64,000 nt of DNA from Streptomyces spectabilis. Its GTDB lineage: Bacteria > Actinomycetota > Actinomycetes > Streptomycetales > Streptomycetaceae. Shown here one piece after another: positions 31,998 through 41,613 of the stretch (position 1 is the first letter of the stretch; each line of letters begins with the position of its first letter). The stretch is from contig NZ_CP023690.1 of the NCBI RefSeq assembly GCF_008704795.1, forward strand, positions 6,706,501-6,770,500. Reading direction: 5' to 3'. A program made the position numbers and the translations under genes. The notes under the pieces are model-generated. The model did not search any database and was not told the origin of the DNA. It saw only the letters and a list, made by a program, of their open reading frames with translations.

Positions 31998-32966
31998 ATG
32001 AAGGGCACCGTCGGCGAGTTGGGGGAGTTCGGGCTCATCAAGGAGCTCACCTCGCGGCTCACCTCCACTCCGGCCGTACGTCTCGGCCCCGGCGACGACG
32101 CCGCGGTCGTGGCCGCACCGGACCGCAGGGTCGTGGCGAGCACCGACATCCTCCTGGAGGGCCGGCACTTCCGCCGCGACTGGTCCACGGCGTACGACGT
32201 GGGCCGCAAGGCCGCCGCCCAGAACCTCGCGGACATCGCCGCCATGGGCGCCGTGCCCACCGCGATCCTGCTCGGCCTCGTCGTCCCCGCCGAACTCCCC
32301 GCGAGCTGGCCCACCGAGCTGATGGACGGGCTGCGCGACGAGTGCCAGGTGGCGGGCGCCGCCGTCGTCGGCGGCGACGTCGTGCGCGGCGACACCATCA
32401 CCGTCTCGATCACCGCGCTCGGCGACCTGCGCAACCACGAACCCGTCACGCGCGCGGGCGCGCAGCCCGGCGACGCCGTCGCCGTCACGGGCTGGCTCGG
32501 CTGGTCCGCGGCCGGGCACGCGGTGCTCTCGCGGGGCTTCCGCTCGCCGCGCGCCTTCGTGGAGGCCCACCGCAGGCCCGAACCGCCGTACCACGCGGGC
32601 CCCGCGGCCGCCGGGCTCGGCGCCACCGCCATGACGGACGTGAGCGACGGCCTGATCGCCGACCTCGGCCACATCGCGGAGGCCAGCAAGGTGCGCATCG
32701 ACGTCCGCTCCGGCGACGTCGACGTGCCCTCCCAGATGAACGACATCGCCCAGGCGGTCGGCATCGACCCGCTCCAGTGGGTGCTCAACGGCGGCGAGGA
32801 CCACGCGATCGTCGCCACGTTCCCCTCCGACGTGAAGCTGCCCGCGCGCTGGAAGGTCATCGGCGAGGTCCTGAACCCCTCGGCGATGCCGCAGGTGACC
32901 GTGGACGGCGCGCCGTGGACCAGCAAGGGCTGGGACCACTTCGGGGACAACGGGGGCCACGACTGA
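31998..32966 (+). CDS. thiL: Thiamine-monophosphate kinase
   Basis: 322 aa from the ATG at 31998; the frame is open further left without typical codon use. PurM/AIR-synthetase-like kinase: [16 protein letters not shown] at the N-terminus, [11 protein letters not shown] (metal-binding), [42 protein letters not shown] and [19 protein letters not shown]. It phosphorylates thiamine monophosphate to the active diphosphate with ATP. The stop overlaps the thiD start by one base (TGATG), so the two thiamine genes are coupled. Confidence 0.95.
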   Translation: MKGTVGELGEFGLIKELTSRLTSTPAVRLGPGDDAAVVAAPDRRVVASTDILLEGRHFRRDWSTAYDVGRKAAAQNLADIAAMGAVPTAILLGLVVPAELPASWPTELMDGLRDECQVAGAAVVGGDVVRGDTITVSITALGDLRNHEPVTRAGAQPGDAVAVTGWLGWSAAGHAVLSRGFRSPRAFVEAHRRPEPPYHAGPAAAGLGATAMTDVSDGLIADLGHIAEASKVRIDVRSGDVDVPSQMNDIAQAVGIDPLQWVLNGGEDHAIVATFPSDVKLPARWKVIGEVLNPSAMPQVTVDGAPWTSKGWDHFGDNGGHD

Positions 32967-33814
32967 TGCGGCCGCCGAGGGAACCGGGCCTCGCACCGCC
33001 CCGGGTGCTGACCGTCGCGGGCTCCGACTCCGGGGGCGGGGCCGGGATCCAGGCCGACCTGAAGACCATGCTCGCGCTCGGCACCCACGGCATGAGCGTC
33101 CTGACCGCCGTGACCGCGCAGAACTCCCTGGGCGTGCAGGGCGCCTGGGAACTGCCGGTTCAGGCGGTGCGCGCCCAGTACCGCAGCGTCGTCGACGACA
33201 TCGGCGTCCAGGCCGTGAAGACCGGCATGCTGGCCTCGGCCGAACTGGTCGAGGCGGTCGCGGAGTTGCTCGCGGGCACCGACGCCCCGGCCGTCGTCGA
33301 CCCCGTCGGCGTCTCCAAGCACGGCGACGCGCTGCTCGCCGCCTCCGCCCTCGACTCCGTCCGTACGAAGCTGCTCCCCGTCGCCACGGTCGCCACGCCG
33401 AACCTGGACGAGGTGACGCAACTCACCGGCCTGCGCGTGGAGTCGGAGGACGGGATGCGGCGCGCCGCCGCCGCCCTCCTCGCGTACGGGCCGCGGTGGG
33501 TGGTCGTCAAGGGCGGCCATCTGCCCGGCGGCCACGAGGCCGTGGACCTGCTTACCGACGGCTCCGACGAGCACTGGCTGCGCTCCGCGCGGCACGGCAG
33601 CCGGCACACCCACGGCACCGGCTGCACCCTCGCCAGCGCCATCGCGGCCGAGCTGGCCAAGGGCAAGGCCGTGCCCGAGGCCGCGCGGGCCGCCAAGGAG
33701 TACGTCACCGGGGCGATCGCCGCCGGATTCGCCCTCGGCGACGGGATCGGCCCCGTGGATCACGCCTGGCGGCTCCGGGACGCCACGGAGGGCCCGGGGG
33801 CCCGCCGGGGGTGA
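32966..33814 (+). CDS. thiD: Hydroxymethylpyrimidine/phosphomethylpyrimidine kinase
   Basis: 282 aa from the ATG at 32966. Ribokinase-like: [69 protein letters not shown] and the closing [20 protein letters not shown] with the catalytic Asp region replaced by the usual GTGC motif. It phosphorylates HMP and HMP-P in thiamine pyrimidine synthesis. Together with thiL this gives the kinase steps of thiamine diphosphate synthesis. I saw no THI-box riboswitch upstream of thiL. Confidence 0.95.
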   Translation: MRPPREPGLAPPRVLTVAGSDSGGGAGIQADLKTMLALGTHGMSVLTAVTAQNSLGVQGAWELPVQAVRAQYRSVVDDIGVQAVKTGMLASAELVEAVAELLAGTDAPAVVDPVGVSKHGDALLAASALDSVRTKLLPVATVATPNLDEVTQLTGLRVESEDGMRRAAAALLAYGPRWVVVKGGHLPGGHEAVDLLTDGSDEHWLRSARHGSRHTHGTGCTLASAIAAELAKGKAVPEAARAAKEYVTGAIAAGFALGDGIGPVDHAWRLRDATEGPGARRG

Positions 33815-33884
33815 GGGGCCACAGGCACGCACATGCATGTGCGGAGGGTGCTGGTGCGCACACGAGAAGTATCGGTGTCAGTAC

Positions 33885-33922
33885 CTGAAAAAGCCGGTCC
33901 CCGAGGGGACCGGCTTTTTCAG
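33885..33922. terminator. Strong bidirectional terminator between thiD and rpmB
   Basis: CTGAAAAAGCCGGTCCC pairs with GGGACCGGCTTTTTCAG, 17 bp perfect with loop CGAG. The A5/T5 runs give a U-tract on either strand, so it works for the rightward thiLD and the leftward rpmB. Confidence 0.93.
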
Positions 33923-33954
33923 TAACCGGCCAGGTGGCCGCGCGGAACTTAGCG

Positions 33955-34140
33955 TCAGCGCGAGACCTTGCCGGCCTTGATGCACGAGGTGCAGGCGTTG
34001 AGCCGCTTCGGCGTCCCGCCGACCACGGCACGCACGCGCTGGATGTTCGGGTTCCAGCGACGGGGCGTACGGCGGTGCGAGTGCGAGATGTTGTTGCCGA
34101 AGCCCGGCCCCTTGCCGCAGACGTCGCAGTTGGCAGCCAC
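33955..34140 (-). CDS. rpmB: Ribosomal protein bL28 (zinc-binding form)
   Basis: 61 aa. AANCDVCGKGPGFGNNISHSHRRTPRRWNPNIQRVRAVVGGTPKRLNACTSCIKAGKVSR is a typical bL28 with two CxxC pairs (CDVC and CTSC), so it is the zinc-ribbon C+ form. Streptomycetes usually carry a second, Cys-less copy elsewhere that is induced under zinc starvation. The gene is alone and leftward, upstream of the divergent DAK2 gene. Confidence 0.96.
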   Translation of the reverse strand: MAANCDVCGKGPGFGNNISHSHRRTPRRWNPNIQRVRAVVGGTPKRLNACTSCIKAGKVSR

Positions 34141-34398
34141 GGGTCACTCCAAAGACTTCAGATGCTCTTACGGTTAAACCCGGCATGCCGGGATCAGAGC
34201 GAATGATCTGGGTGGCGGTGCCAGGGGAATGTCCCGATGAGTATCGGGCAACCGGAGCAGCATACAACGACTGCTTCGGTACAACGAAACTACCATGTCT
34301 CGCCCGGGGCCCGCCCCGCGCTCCCCTCCTGAACCGGGTCTACGCTGCGTCTCATCCCGCCGTACCGGCCGTTCCGGACGCTTTCTAGGAGGCGACAG

Positions 34399-36099
34399 TT
34401 GCCGCAGAACCTCGACGCGGTCGCGATCCGCACCTGGAGCGCACTGGCTCTGGACGCGCTGGGGCAGGCCCGCGAGGAGATCGACGCGATCAACGTCTAT
34501 CCGGTCGCCGACGCGGACACCGGGACCAACCTCTACTTGACCATGGAGTCGGCGACCCAGGCGGTCGACGCCGTCTTCGCGGGCCTTGAGCCCGCCGGGC
34601 CCACGCGGGCCGAGGCCGTGCGCGCGCTGGCGCACGGAGCGCTGATCGGGGCCCGCGGCAACTCGGGCACGATCCTCGCGCAGCTGCTGCGGGGCATGGC
34701 GCAGGTGCTCGCCGACGACGGCGGCGCGCCGGATGCCGAAGGTGACGCACCTCACGCGGACGGGGAGCTGCTGGCGCGGGCGCTGCGGCGCGCGGCCGAC
34801 GCCGGCTACCAGGCGGTCGCCCACCCCGTGGAGGGGACGGTCCTGACGGTCGCCAGGGCGGCGGCGGAGGCGGCGGGGGCGGGGCGGCCCGCGGGGGACT
34901 GCGGAGCGGTGGCCCGCGCGGCCTACGACGGCGCCCGCGCGGCCCTGGCCGCCACACCGGACCAGCTGGCCGTGCTCGGCCGCGCGGGCGTGGTCGACGC
35001 CGGCGGCCGGGGCCTGGTGGCGGTCCTCGGGGCGCTCGTCGAGGCCCTTTCGGGGCAGAGCGTGGTCGACCGGACCTCCACGGCTCCTCGGAGCGCGTGG
35101 ACCCACGCGCGCGTGGAGACCGCGGACTGCGCGGTTCCGGGCGCCGAGTGCGCCGACGGCCTCGGCACCGGCGCAGGTCCGGCCTTCGAGGTGATCTACC
35201 TCCTGGAGGCGGACGACGCCGCGGTCGCCCGGCTCCGGACCCGGCTCGACGGGCTCGGCGACTCCCTCGTCGTCGTCGGCGGCGACGGCCTGTGGAACGT
35301 CCACGTGCACGTGGACGACGCGGGCGCGGCCGTCGAGGCGGGCGTCGAGGCGGGCAGGCCGTACCGCATCCGCATCACCCACTTCGGCCTCGGCGACGCG
35401 CACGCCGTCCGCGCCGCGCAGCCGCCGCGCGAGCGCGCGCAGCGCGGCATCGTGGCCGTCGTACGGGGCGAGGGCCTGGGCGGCCTGTACGCGGAGGCCG
35501 GGGCGACCACCGTGCCCGCGCGCGCGGGGGAGCCGCCCGCGAGCGGCGAGCTGGTCGACGCGGTCCGGCGCGCCCACGCGCGCGAGGTGGTCCTGCTGCC
35601 GAACGACGCCGAACTGCGGCACACCGCGGCGGCCGCCGCCGAACAGGCCCGCTCCGAAGGCGTGCGCGTCGCCCTGATCCCCACCCGCTCCCCGGTGCAG
35701 GGCATCGCGGCGCTCGCCGTGCACGAGCCGGACCGGCGCTTCGACGAGGACGTCGTCGCGATGACGTCGGCGGCCGGCGCTACCCGGTACGCGGAACTGG
35801 CCGTCGCCGAGCGGCAGTCCTGGACGACGGCGGGCATCTGCCAGGCCGGGGACGTCCTCGGCCTCATCGACGGCGACGTCGCGGTCATCGGGGCGGAGGT
35901 CCCGGCCACGGCCGCGGTCGTCCTCGACCGGATGCTGGCGGCGGGCGGCGAGATGGTCACGCTGGTCCTCGGCGAGGAGGTCTCGGACGAGGTGGCCGAG
36001 CGCCTCCAGAAGCACGTGCGGGACGGCCACCTGGCCGTGGACACGGTCCTCTACCGAGGCGGCCCGCAGTCGGCCCTCCTGCTGATCGGCGTGGAGTAG
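34399..36099 (+). CDS. DAK2 domain fatty-acid-kinase-like protein (FakA/YloV family)
   Basis: 566 aa from a TTG at 34399, which has TAGGAGGCGACAG before it. The N-terminal DhaL/DAK2 domain (residues about 8-215) has INVYPVADADTGTNLYLTMESA, where the Asp cluster binds Mg-ADP, and GALIGARGNSGTILAQLLRGMA. The C-terminal 330 residues match the DegV-like/middle domain of FakA-type proteins (LGGLYAEAGATTVPA, VVLLPNDAELRHTAAAAAEQ, VIPTRSPVQG-like, AGDVLGLIDGDVAVIG). Such proteins act with a FakB lipid carrier as fatty-acid kinases; no fakB neighbour is seen here. It is upstream of recG in the usual streptomycete order. Confidence 0.93.
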   Translation: MPQNLDAVAIRTWSALALDALGQAREEIDAINVYPVADADTGTNLYLTMESATQAVDAVFAGLEPAGPTRAEAVRALAHGALIGARGNSGTILAQLLRGMAQVLADDGGAPDAEGDAPHADGELLARALRRAADAGYQAVAHPVEGTVLTVARAAAEAAGAGRPAGDCGAVARAAYDGARAALAATPDQLAVLGRAGVVDAGGRGLVAVLGALVEALSGQSVVDRTSTAPRSAWTHARVETADCAVPGAECADGLGTGAGPAFEVIYLLEADDAAVARLRTRLDGLGDSLVVVGGDGLWNVHVHVDDAGAAVEAGVEAGRPYRIRITHFGLGDAHAVRAAQPPRERAQRGIVAVVRGEGLGGLYAEAGATTVPARAGEPPASGELVDAVRRAHAREVVLLPNDAELRHTAAAAAEQARSEGVRVALIPTRSPVQGIAALAVHEPDRRFDEDVVAMTSAAGATRYAELAVAERQSWTTAGICQAGDVLGLIDGDVAVIGAEVPATAAVVLDRMLAAGGEMVTLVLGEEVSDEVAERLQKHVRDGHLAVDTVLYRGGPQSALLLIGVE

Positions 36100-36166
36100 C
36101 CCCCGCAGGGTGACCGGCCGGCCGGATTCCGGGCCCGGGCCCGGAATGTCAGTGGCGTGGTGTGCA

Positions 36167-38404
36167 ATGGATCTCGTGCACGCGCTCCAAGAACCGCTGA
36201 AGAACGCCCTCGGCCAAGCCACCGCCAAGGTCATGGCCGAGCACCTCGACCTGCACACGGTGGGCGACCTGCTGCACCACTACCCCCGCCGCTACGCCGA
36301 GCGGGGCGAGCTCACCCGCCTCTCCGACCTCCCGCTGGACGAGCACGTCACGGTCGTGGCCCAGGTGGCGACCGCCCGCGTACTGAAGTTCAACGCGGGC
36401 CGTGGCCAGCGCCTGGAGGTGACGATCACGGACGGCAGCGGCCAGCTCCAGCTCGTCTTCTTCGGCCGGGGCATCCACAAGCCGCACAAGGACCTGCTCC
36501 CCGGCACGCGCGCGATGTTCGCGGGCAAGGTCTCCGTCTTCAACCACAAGACGCAGCTCGCCCACCCCGCGTACGAACTGCTGCGTGCCGACGCCGAGTC
36601 CGCGGCCGAGGCGGTGGACTCCTGGGCGGGCGCGCTCATCCCGATCTACCCGGCCACCGCGAAGCTGGAGTCGTGGAAGATCGCCAAGTCGATCGACGCG
36701 GTGCTGCCGAGCGCCCGGGAGGCCCTGGACCCGCTGCCCCCGAGCCTGCGCGACGGCCGCGGCCTCATCCCGCTCCCCGAAGCCCTCCTCAAGATCCACC
36801 GCCCGCACTCGAAGGCGGACATCGCGACGGCCCGCGACCGTCTGAAGTGGGACGAGGCGTTCGTCCTCCAGGTCGCCCTGGCCCGCCGCCGCTTCGCGGA
36901 CGCCCAGCTGCCCGCGGTCGCCCGCAGACCCCGCCCGGACGGCCTCCTGGACGCCTTCGACGCCAAGCTCCCCTTCGAGCTCACGGACGGCCAGCGCACC
37001 GTCTCCGGCGAGATCTTCGCCGACCTGGCCACGGAGCACCCCATGCACCGCCTCCTCCAGGGAGAGGTCGGTTCGGGAAAGACAATGGTGGCGCTGCGCG
37101 CCATGCTCGCCGTCGTGGACGCCGGGGGCCAGGCCGCGATGCTCGCGCCCACCGAGGTGCTCGCCCAGCAGCACCACCGCTCGGTCACCGAGATGATGGG
37201 GGAGCTGGCCGAGGGCGGCATGCTCGGGGGCTCCGAGCACGCCACCAAGGTCACGCTGCTGACCGGGTCCATGGGCGCGGCCGCGCGGCGGCAGGCGCTG
37301 CTCGACCTGGTCACGGGCGAGGCGGGGATCGTCATTGGGACGCACGCGCTGATCGAGGACAAGGTGCAGTTCCACGACCTGGGCCTGGTCGTGGTCGACG
37401 AGCAGCACCGGTTCGGCGTGGAGCAGCGCGACGCCCTGCGCGGCAAGGGCAAGCAGCCCCCGCACCTGCTGGTGATGACGGCGACGCCCATCCCGCGCAC
37501 GGTCGCGATGACGGTCTTCGGCGACCTGGAGACCTCCGTGCTCGACCAGCTGCCCGCCGGGCGCTCGCCGATCTCCAGCCATGTCGTACCGGCCCAGGAC
37601 AAGCCGCACTTCCTCGCCCGCGCGTGGGAACGCGTCCGCGAGGAGGTGGAGAACGGCCACCAGGCGTACGTGGTCTGCCCCCGCATCGGCGACGACGAGG
37701 ACGAGAAGGACGCCTCCCCGAAGAAGGGCAAGGGCAAGAAGAAGTCTCCCGAGGCGGAGGCCGAGGCAGCGGCGGCGGAGGCGGAGAAGCGGCCTCCGCT
37801 CGCCGTCCTCGAGGTGGCCGAGCAGCTGGCCCGCGGCCCGCTCCAGGGCCTGCGGGTCGAGGTCCTGCACGGCCGCATGCAGCCCGACGACAAGGACGCG
37901 GTGATGCGCCGCTTCGCCGCCGGAGAGACCCACGTCCTGGTCGCCACGACGGTGATCGAGGTGGGGGTGAACGTGCCGAACGCGACGGCGATGGTGATCA
38001 TGGACGCCGACCGCTTCGGCGTCTCCCAGCTGCACCAGCTCCGCGGCCGCGTCGGCCGCGGCTCCGCGCCCGGCCTGTGCCTGCTCGTCACCGACATGCC
38101 GGAGGCCAGCCCGGCCCGCGCCCGGCTGAACGCGGTGGCGTCGACCCTGGACGGCTTCGAGCTCTCCCGCATCGACCTGGAGCAGCGCCGGGAGGGCGAT
38201 GTGCTCGGCCAGGCGCAGTCCGGCGTCCGCTCGTCGCTGCGGATGCTCGCCGTCATCGACGACGAGGAGATCATCGCGGCGGCCCGCGAGGAGGCGACCG
38301 CCGTGGTCGCCCGCGACCCCGACCTGGAGCACCTGCCCGAGCTCCGCACGGCCCTGGACGCCCTCCTGGACGCGGAGCGCGAGCAGTACCTCGACAAGGG
38401 ATGA
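36167..38404 (+). CDS. recG: ATP-dependent DNA helicase RecG
   Basis: 745 aa from the ATG at 36167 (MDLVHALQEPLKNALG); in-frame starts at 36146 and 36110 exist, but the family begins here. Parts: N-terminal helical region and OB/wedge domain (VGDLLHHYPRRYAERGEL, VTITDGSGQLQLVFFGRG), helicase domain 1 with Walker A GEVGSGKTMVALRAML (about residue 300) and DEQHRFG (about 411), domain 2 with VATTVIEVGVNVPNATAMVIMDADRFG and LHQLRGRVGRG. It remodels stalled replication forks and Holliday junctions. A charged insert of about 36 residues (rich in Asp/Glu, then Lys, then Ala/Glu) interrupts domain 2 near residue 510-545. The rsmD gene follows. Confidence 0.95.
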   Translation: MDLVHALQEPLKNALGQATAKVMAEHLDLHTVGDLLHHYPRRYAERGELTRLSDLPLDEHVTVVAQVATARVLKFNAGRGQRLEVTITDGSGQLQLVFFGRGIHKPHKDLLPGTRAMFAGKVSVFNHKTQLAHPAYELLRADAESAAEAVDSWAGALIPIYPATAKLESWKIAKSIDAVLPSAREALDPLPPSLRDGRGLIPLPEALLKIHRPHSKADIATARDRLKWDEAFVLQVALARRRFADAQLPAVARRPRPDGLLDAFDAKLPFELTDGQRTVSGEIFADLATEHPMHRLLQGEVGSGKTMVALRAMLAVVDAGGQAAMLAPTEVLAQQHHRSVTEMMGELAEGGMLGGSEHATKVTLLTGSMGAAARRQALLDLVTGEAGIVIGTHALIEDKVQFHDLGLVVVDEQHRFGVEQRDALRGKGKQPPHLLVMTATPIPRTVAMTVFGDLETSVLDQLPAGRSPISSHVVPAQDKPHFLARAWERVREEVENGHQAYVVCPRIGDDEDEKDASPKKGKGKKKSPEAEAEAAAAEAEKRPPLAVLEVAEQLARGPLQGLRVEVLHGRMQPDDKDAVMRRFAAGETHVLVATTVIEVGVNVPNATAMVIMDADRFGVSQLHQLRGRVGRGSAPGLCLLVTDMPEASPARARLNAVASTLDGFELSRIDLEQRREGDVLGQAQSGVRSSLRMLAVIDDEEIIAAAREEATAVVARDPDLEHLPELRTALDALLDAEREQYLDKG

Positions 38405-38503
38405 CGCCCGGATACGACCTATCGTGAAGGCAGGCCCCACTCCGGGGCCCACCCCACGCCCCACCCCGGGCTCCCCTCGCAGCCGAAGGACGCAGACACC
38501 CAG

Positions 38504-39097
38504 ATGACCCGCGTGATCGCCGGTACGGCCGGCGGACGCCGCCTCGCCGTTCCGCCGGGCAACGGCACCCGGCCCACATCGGACCGCGCCCGCGAAGGCC
38601 TGTTCTCCACCTGGCAGGCCCTCCAGGGCCCGCTCGACGGCGCCCGCGTCCTCGACCTGTACGCGGGCTCGGGAGCCGTCGCCCTGGAGGCCCTGTCCCG
38701 GGGCGCCGCGCACGCCCTGCTCGTCGAGGCCGACGCCCGCGCGGTGCGCACCATCCGGGACAACGTCCGGGCCCTCGGCCTGCCCGGCGCCGACGTGAGA
38801 GCGGGCAAAGCCGCTCAAGTCATCCGGGAAAGCGCCCCTACCGCCCCCTATGACCTGGTGTTTCTCGACCCCCCCTACGCGGTGGGAGATGACGATCTCC
38901 GGGAGATCCTGCTCACACTCCGCTCGGGAAGCTGGCTCGCGGACGACGCGCTCGTCACCGTTGAACGCAGTACGAGAGGCGGAGTTTTCGGCTGGCCCGA
39001 CGGTTTCGAGGAACTGAGGTCCCGTCGCTACGGCGAAGGCACGTTTTGGTACGGTCGCGCCGCCTCTACGTGCGACGAACAAGAAATCGCGCCATGA
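38504..39097 (+). CDS. rsmD: 16S rRNA (guanine966-N2)-methyltransferase
   Basis: 197 aa. [36 protein letters not shown] opens the family. The SAM-binding motif is [30 protein letters not shown] and the catalytic motif is [12 protein letters not shown] (DPPY). The enzyme methylates G966 of 16S rRNA during 30S assembly. The stop overlaps an ATG (ATGA) that could start coaD 30 bases before the preferred TTG, so the two genes are at least closely linked. Confidence 0.94.
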   Translation: MTRVIAGTAGGRRLAVPPGNGTRPTSDRAREGLFSTWQALQGPLDGARVLDLYAGSGAVALEALSRGAAHALLVEADARAVRTIRDNVRALGLPGADVRAGKAAQVIRESAPTAPYDLVFLDPPYAVGDDDLREILLTLRSGSWLADDALVTVERSTRGGVFGWPDGFEELRSRRYGEGTFWYGRAASTCDEQEIAP

Positions 39098-39123
39098 CCC
39101 GACCGGAGAGCGAGGGACTTCCG

Positions 39124-39603
39124 TTGCGCCGCGCCGTCTGTCCGGGGTCGTTCGACCCCATCACCAATGGACACCTGGACATCATCGCCCGCGCCTCCAA
39201 GCTGTACGACGTCGTGCACGTCGCGGTGATGATCAATCAGTCGAAGAAGGGCCTCTTCGAGATCGAGGAGCGCATCGACCTGATCCGTCAGGTCACCAGT
39301 GAGTTCGGCAACGTGGAAGTGGAGTCGTTCCACGGCCTGTTGGTGGACTTCTGCAAGGAGCGCGACATCCCGGCCATCGTGAAGGGCCTGCGCGCGGTCA
39401 GCGACTTCGACTACGAACTGCAGATGGCCCAGATGAACAACGGCCTCTCCGGCGTCGAGACGCTGTTCGTGCCCACCAACCCCGCCTACAGCTTCCTCTC
39501 CTCCTCGCTCGTCAAGGAGGTCGCGGCCTGGGGCGGCGACATCGCGCACCTCGTTCCCCCGGTCGTGCTCCAAGCCCTCAACAAGCGCCTCGCCAAGGGC
39601 TGA
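39124..39603 (+). CDS. coaD: Phosphopantetheine adenylyltransferase
   Basis: 159 aa from a TTG at 39124 with GAGGGAC a few bases upstream, which gives the usual length and the standard [21 protein letters not shown] start. An in-frame ATG at 39094 would add ten residues and overlap the rsmD stop. Motifs: [14 protein letters not shown] (ATP, HxGH-type), [32 protein letters not shown]. It catalyses the fourth step of CoA synthesis, joining AMP to 4'-phosphopantetheine. CoA supply links functionally with acyl-CoA carboxylase and fatty acid genes elsewhere in the window. Confidence 0.95.
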   Translation: MRRAVCPGSFDPITNGHLDIIARASKLYDVVHVAVMINQSKKGLFEIEERIDLIRQVTSEFGNVEVESFHGLLVDFCKERDIPAIVKGLRAVSDFDYELQMAQMNNGLSGVETLFVPTNPAYSFLSSSLVKEVAAWGGDIAHLVPPVVLQALNKRLAKG

Positions 39604-39661
39604 TCAAGGGCTACAGTCGTCCCGTCCGTCTCCCAACCAGGTAGAGAGTGGCGAGCCCGCG

Positions 39662-40771
39662 GTGGACGTGCAGAAGAAGATCGACGAGATCGTCGAGGCG
39701 GTCGGCAGCGCCAAGTCGATGCCCATGTCCGCCTCCTGCGTGGTCAACCGCGCACAGCTCCTGTCGATGCTCGAGGAAGTGCGCCAGGCCCTGCCGGGCT
39801 CACTCGCCCAGGCCCAGGAGCTGATCGGCGGCCGTGAGCAGCTCGTCGAGCGGGCCCGCCAGGAGGCGGAGCAGATCATCGAGTCCGCGCACGCGGAGCG
39901 CGGCTCGCTGATCTCCGACACGGAGGTCGCGCGCCGCTCCCAGGGCGAGGCCGACCGCATCGTCGGCGAGGCCCGCCAGGACGCCGAGGAGATCCGCGCC
40001 GAGGCCGACGACTACGTGGACTCCAAGCTCGCCAACTTCGAGGTCGTCCTCACCAAGACCCTCGGCTCGGTCGGCCGCGGCCGCGAGAAGCTCCTCGGCA
40101 CAGGCCCCGGCCTGGACGAGCACGGCTACGAGGACGAGGACGCCCCCCGGCGCAGCCACGACCCGGAGACGCTGCGCCGCGACGCCGACGCGTACGTGGA
40201 CGCCAAGCTCGGCGCCTTCGAGGCCGTCCTCGCCAAGACCCTGGACGCCGTCGGCCGGGGCCGCCAGAAGCTCCAGGGCCGCGCCCCCGCGGCCGAACTG
40301 GGCGAGCTGGGCGAGCACGCGGGCTCCGAGCGCTCCGGGCGCACGGGCCACACCTCCGACGCCGACTTCCTCGCGGACCTCGCCGAGACCCCCGAGGCCC
40401 CCCGCGCCGGGAGCGCACCGGCCGCCCCTGGCGCCCCCGCCGCACCCCGCGTCCCCGCCCAGGAGCCGTACGCCCCGCCGCGCCCCGACCACCAGCCGGA
40501 CCCGTACGCGTACGACCAGCGGGGTCAGTACGGCCACCAGGACCCGTACGCCCGGCAGGACCAGTACGCCTACCAGCAGCCGTACGGCCAGCAGGATCCG
40601 TACGGCTATCCCCAGGATCCGTACGCGTACCAGCGGCAGGACTACGCCCCGCAGCAGGCGCAGGACTACGGCCAGCAGGGCCCCGCCCCCGCCGTGCTCG
40701 ACGAGACCAGCCTCTTCGACACCACGATGATCAGCGCGGAGCAGCTGCGCCAGTACGAGCAGGGGCGCTAG
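39662..40771 (+). CDS. Coiled-coil, DivIVA-like/ATP-synthase-b-like protein with Q/Y-rich tail
   Basis: 369 aa, GTG start at 39662. The N-terminal part MDVQKKIDEIVEAVGSAKSMPMSASCVVNRAQLLSMLEEVRQALP is followed by a long heptad-repeat helix (about 45-135: QEAEQIIESAHAERGSLISDTEVARRSQGEADRIVGEARQDAEEIRAEADDYVDSKLANFE). A repeated block YVDSKLANFEVVLTKTLGSVGRGREKLLG recurs as YVDAKLGAFEAVLAKTLDAVGRGRQKLQG. The tail (about 270-369) is a run of DPYAYDQ-type repeats. It looks like a cytoskeletal or polar scaffold protein of the streptomycete cell-division/growth type. From memory it keeps this place between coaD and the DUF177 gene, but no function is proved. Confidence 0.85.
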   Translation: MDVQKKIDEIVEAVGSAKSMPMSASCVVNRAQLLSMLEEVRQALPGSLAQAQELIGGREQLVERARQEAEQIIESAHAERGSLISDTEVARRSQGEADRIVGEARQDAEEIRAEADDYVDSKLANFEVVLTKTLGSVGRGREKLLGTGPGLDEHGYEDEDAPRRSHDPETLRRDADAYVDAKLGAFEAVLAKTLDAVGRGRQKLQGRAPAAELGELGEHAGSERSGRTGHTSDADFLADLAETPEAPRAGSAPAAPGAPAAPRVPAQEPYAPPRPDHQPDPYAYDQRGQYGHQDPYARQDQYAYQQPYGQQDPYGYPQDPYAYQRQDYAPQQAQDYGQQGPAPAVLDETSLFDTTMISAEQLRQYEQGR

Positions 40772-40957
40772 GGCCCCTCGCGCCCGGGTCCGGCCGGTTC
40801 GCCGGGGCCGGATTGGGACGAGAGCGAATGGTCCAGTATCCTGGCTCTTCGGTCGCGCTATGTCCGCGATCTGCGCTGCCCGCTCAGGCCTCGGTTCCGA
40901 GGCGTCCGCGTGGTGGCCCCCTTGCCTCATCCCAGGATCTCGAAAGCAGGAAAAGCC

Positions 40958-41611
40958 CTGAGTACGCGCCTCGACCACCGCAACCCCCTCGTGTTCGACA
41001 CGCACGAGCTGGGCCGGCGTCCCGGTGCCATGCAGCGGCTGACCCGCACCATCGACGCTCCCGGCGCCCCGGCGCCGTTCGGTGTCGAAGGTGTCATCGG
41101 AGTGCCCGAGGGCGCTCCGGTGGAGCTTGAGGTCCGCCTGGAGTCGGTCATGGAAGGGGTGCTTGTCACAGGCACCGCCCGTGCATCGGCCAAGGGGGAG
41201 TGCGTAAGGTGTCTGGAGCCGCTCGAGCAGGAGCTCGACGCGGACTTCCAGGAGATGTTCTCGTACCCTGACGCCGACGACCGGGGCCGCGCTGCGGAAC
41301 CGGCCGACGACGCCGAGGAAGACGAGGACAGGCTCTTGCTCGAGGACGGCATGTTCGACCTCGAGCCCGTGCTGCGTGACGCGGTAGTGCTCGCACTGCC
41401 GATGCAGCCGGTGTGCCAGGAAGACTGTGAGGGTCTGTGCTCCGAATGCGGGGCGCGGCTCACGGACGACCCGGACCACCACCACGACGCCGTCGACATC
41501 CGTTGGGCGGCACTGCAGGGACTCGCCGATTCCATCAAGGGCGGCGAGAAGGACGAGATGAGCGGCGGCGCGCCTCGATCAGCGCACGCCGACGAGAAGC
41601 AGGAGAAGTAG
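40958..41611 (+). CDS. DUF177 (YceD-like) protein, likely CTG start
   Basis: About 217 aa. Homologs begin near LDHRNPLVFDTHELGRRPG, so the start must lie at or before 40964. A CTG at 40958 has AGGA six bases ahead (AGCAGGAAAAGCC), whereas the only ATG/GTG/TTG codons upstream (GTG 40910, GTG 40913, TTG 40922) have no ribosome binding site. The middle carries GECVRCLEPLEQELDADFQEMFSYPD and the C-terminal part CQEDCEGLCSECGARLTDDPDHHHD, a probable metal site. DUF177 genes sit directly upstream of rpmF in most bacteria; YceD proteins act in ribosome and 23S rRNA handling. The gene ends two bases before the rpmF start. Confidence 0.88.
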   Translation: MSTRLDHRNPLVFDTHELGRRPGAMQRLTRTIDAPGAPAPFGVEGVIGVPEGAPVELEVRLESVMEGVLVTGTARASAKGECVRCLEPLEQELDADFQEMFSYPDADDRGRAAEPADDAEEDEDRLLLEDGMFDLEPVLRDAVVLALPMQPVCQEDCEGLCSECGARLTDDPDHHHDAVDIRWAALQGLADSIKGGEKDEMSGGAPRSAHADEKQEK

Positions 41612-41613
41612 CC

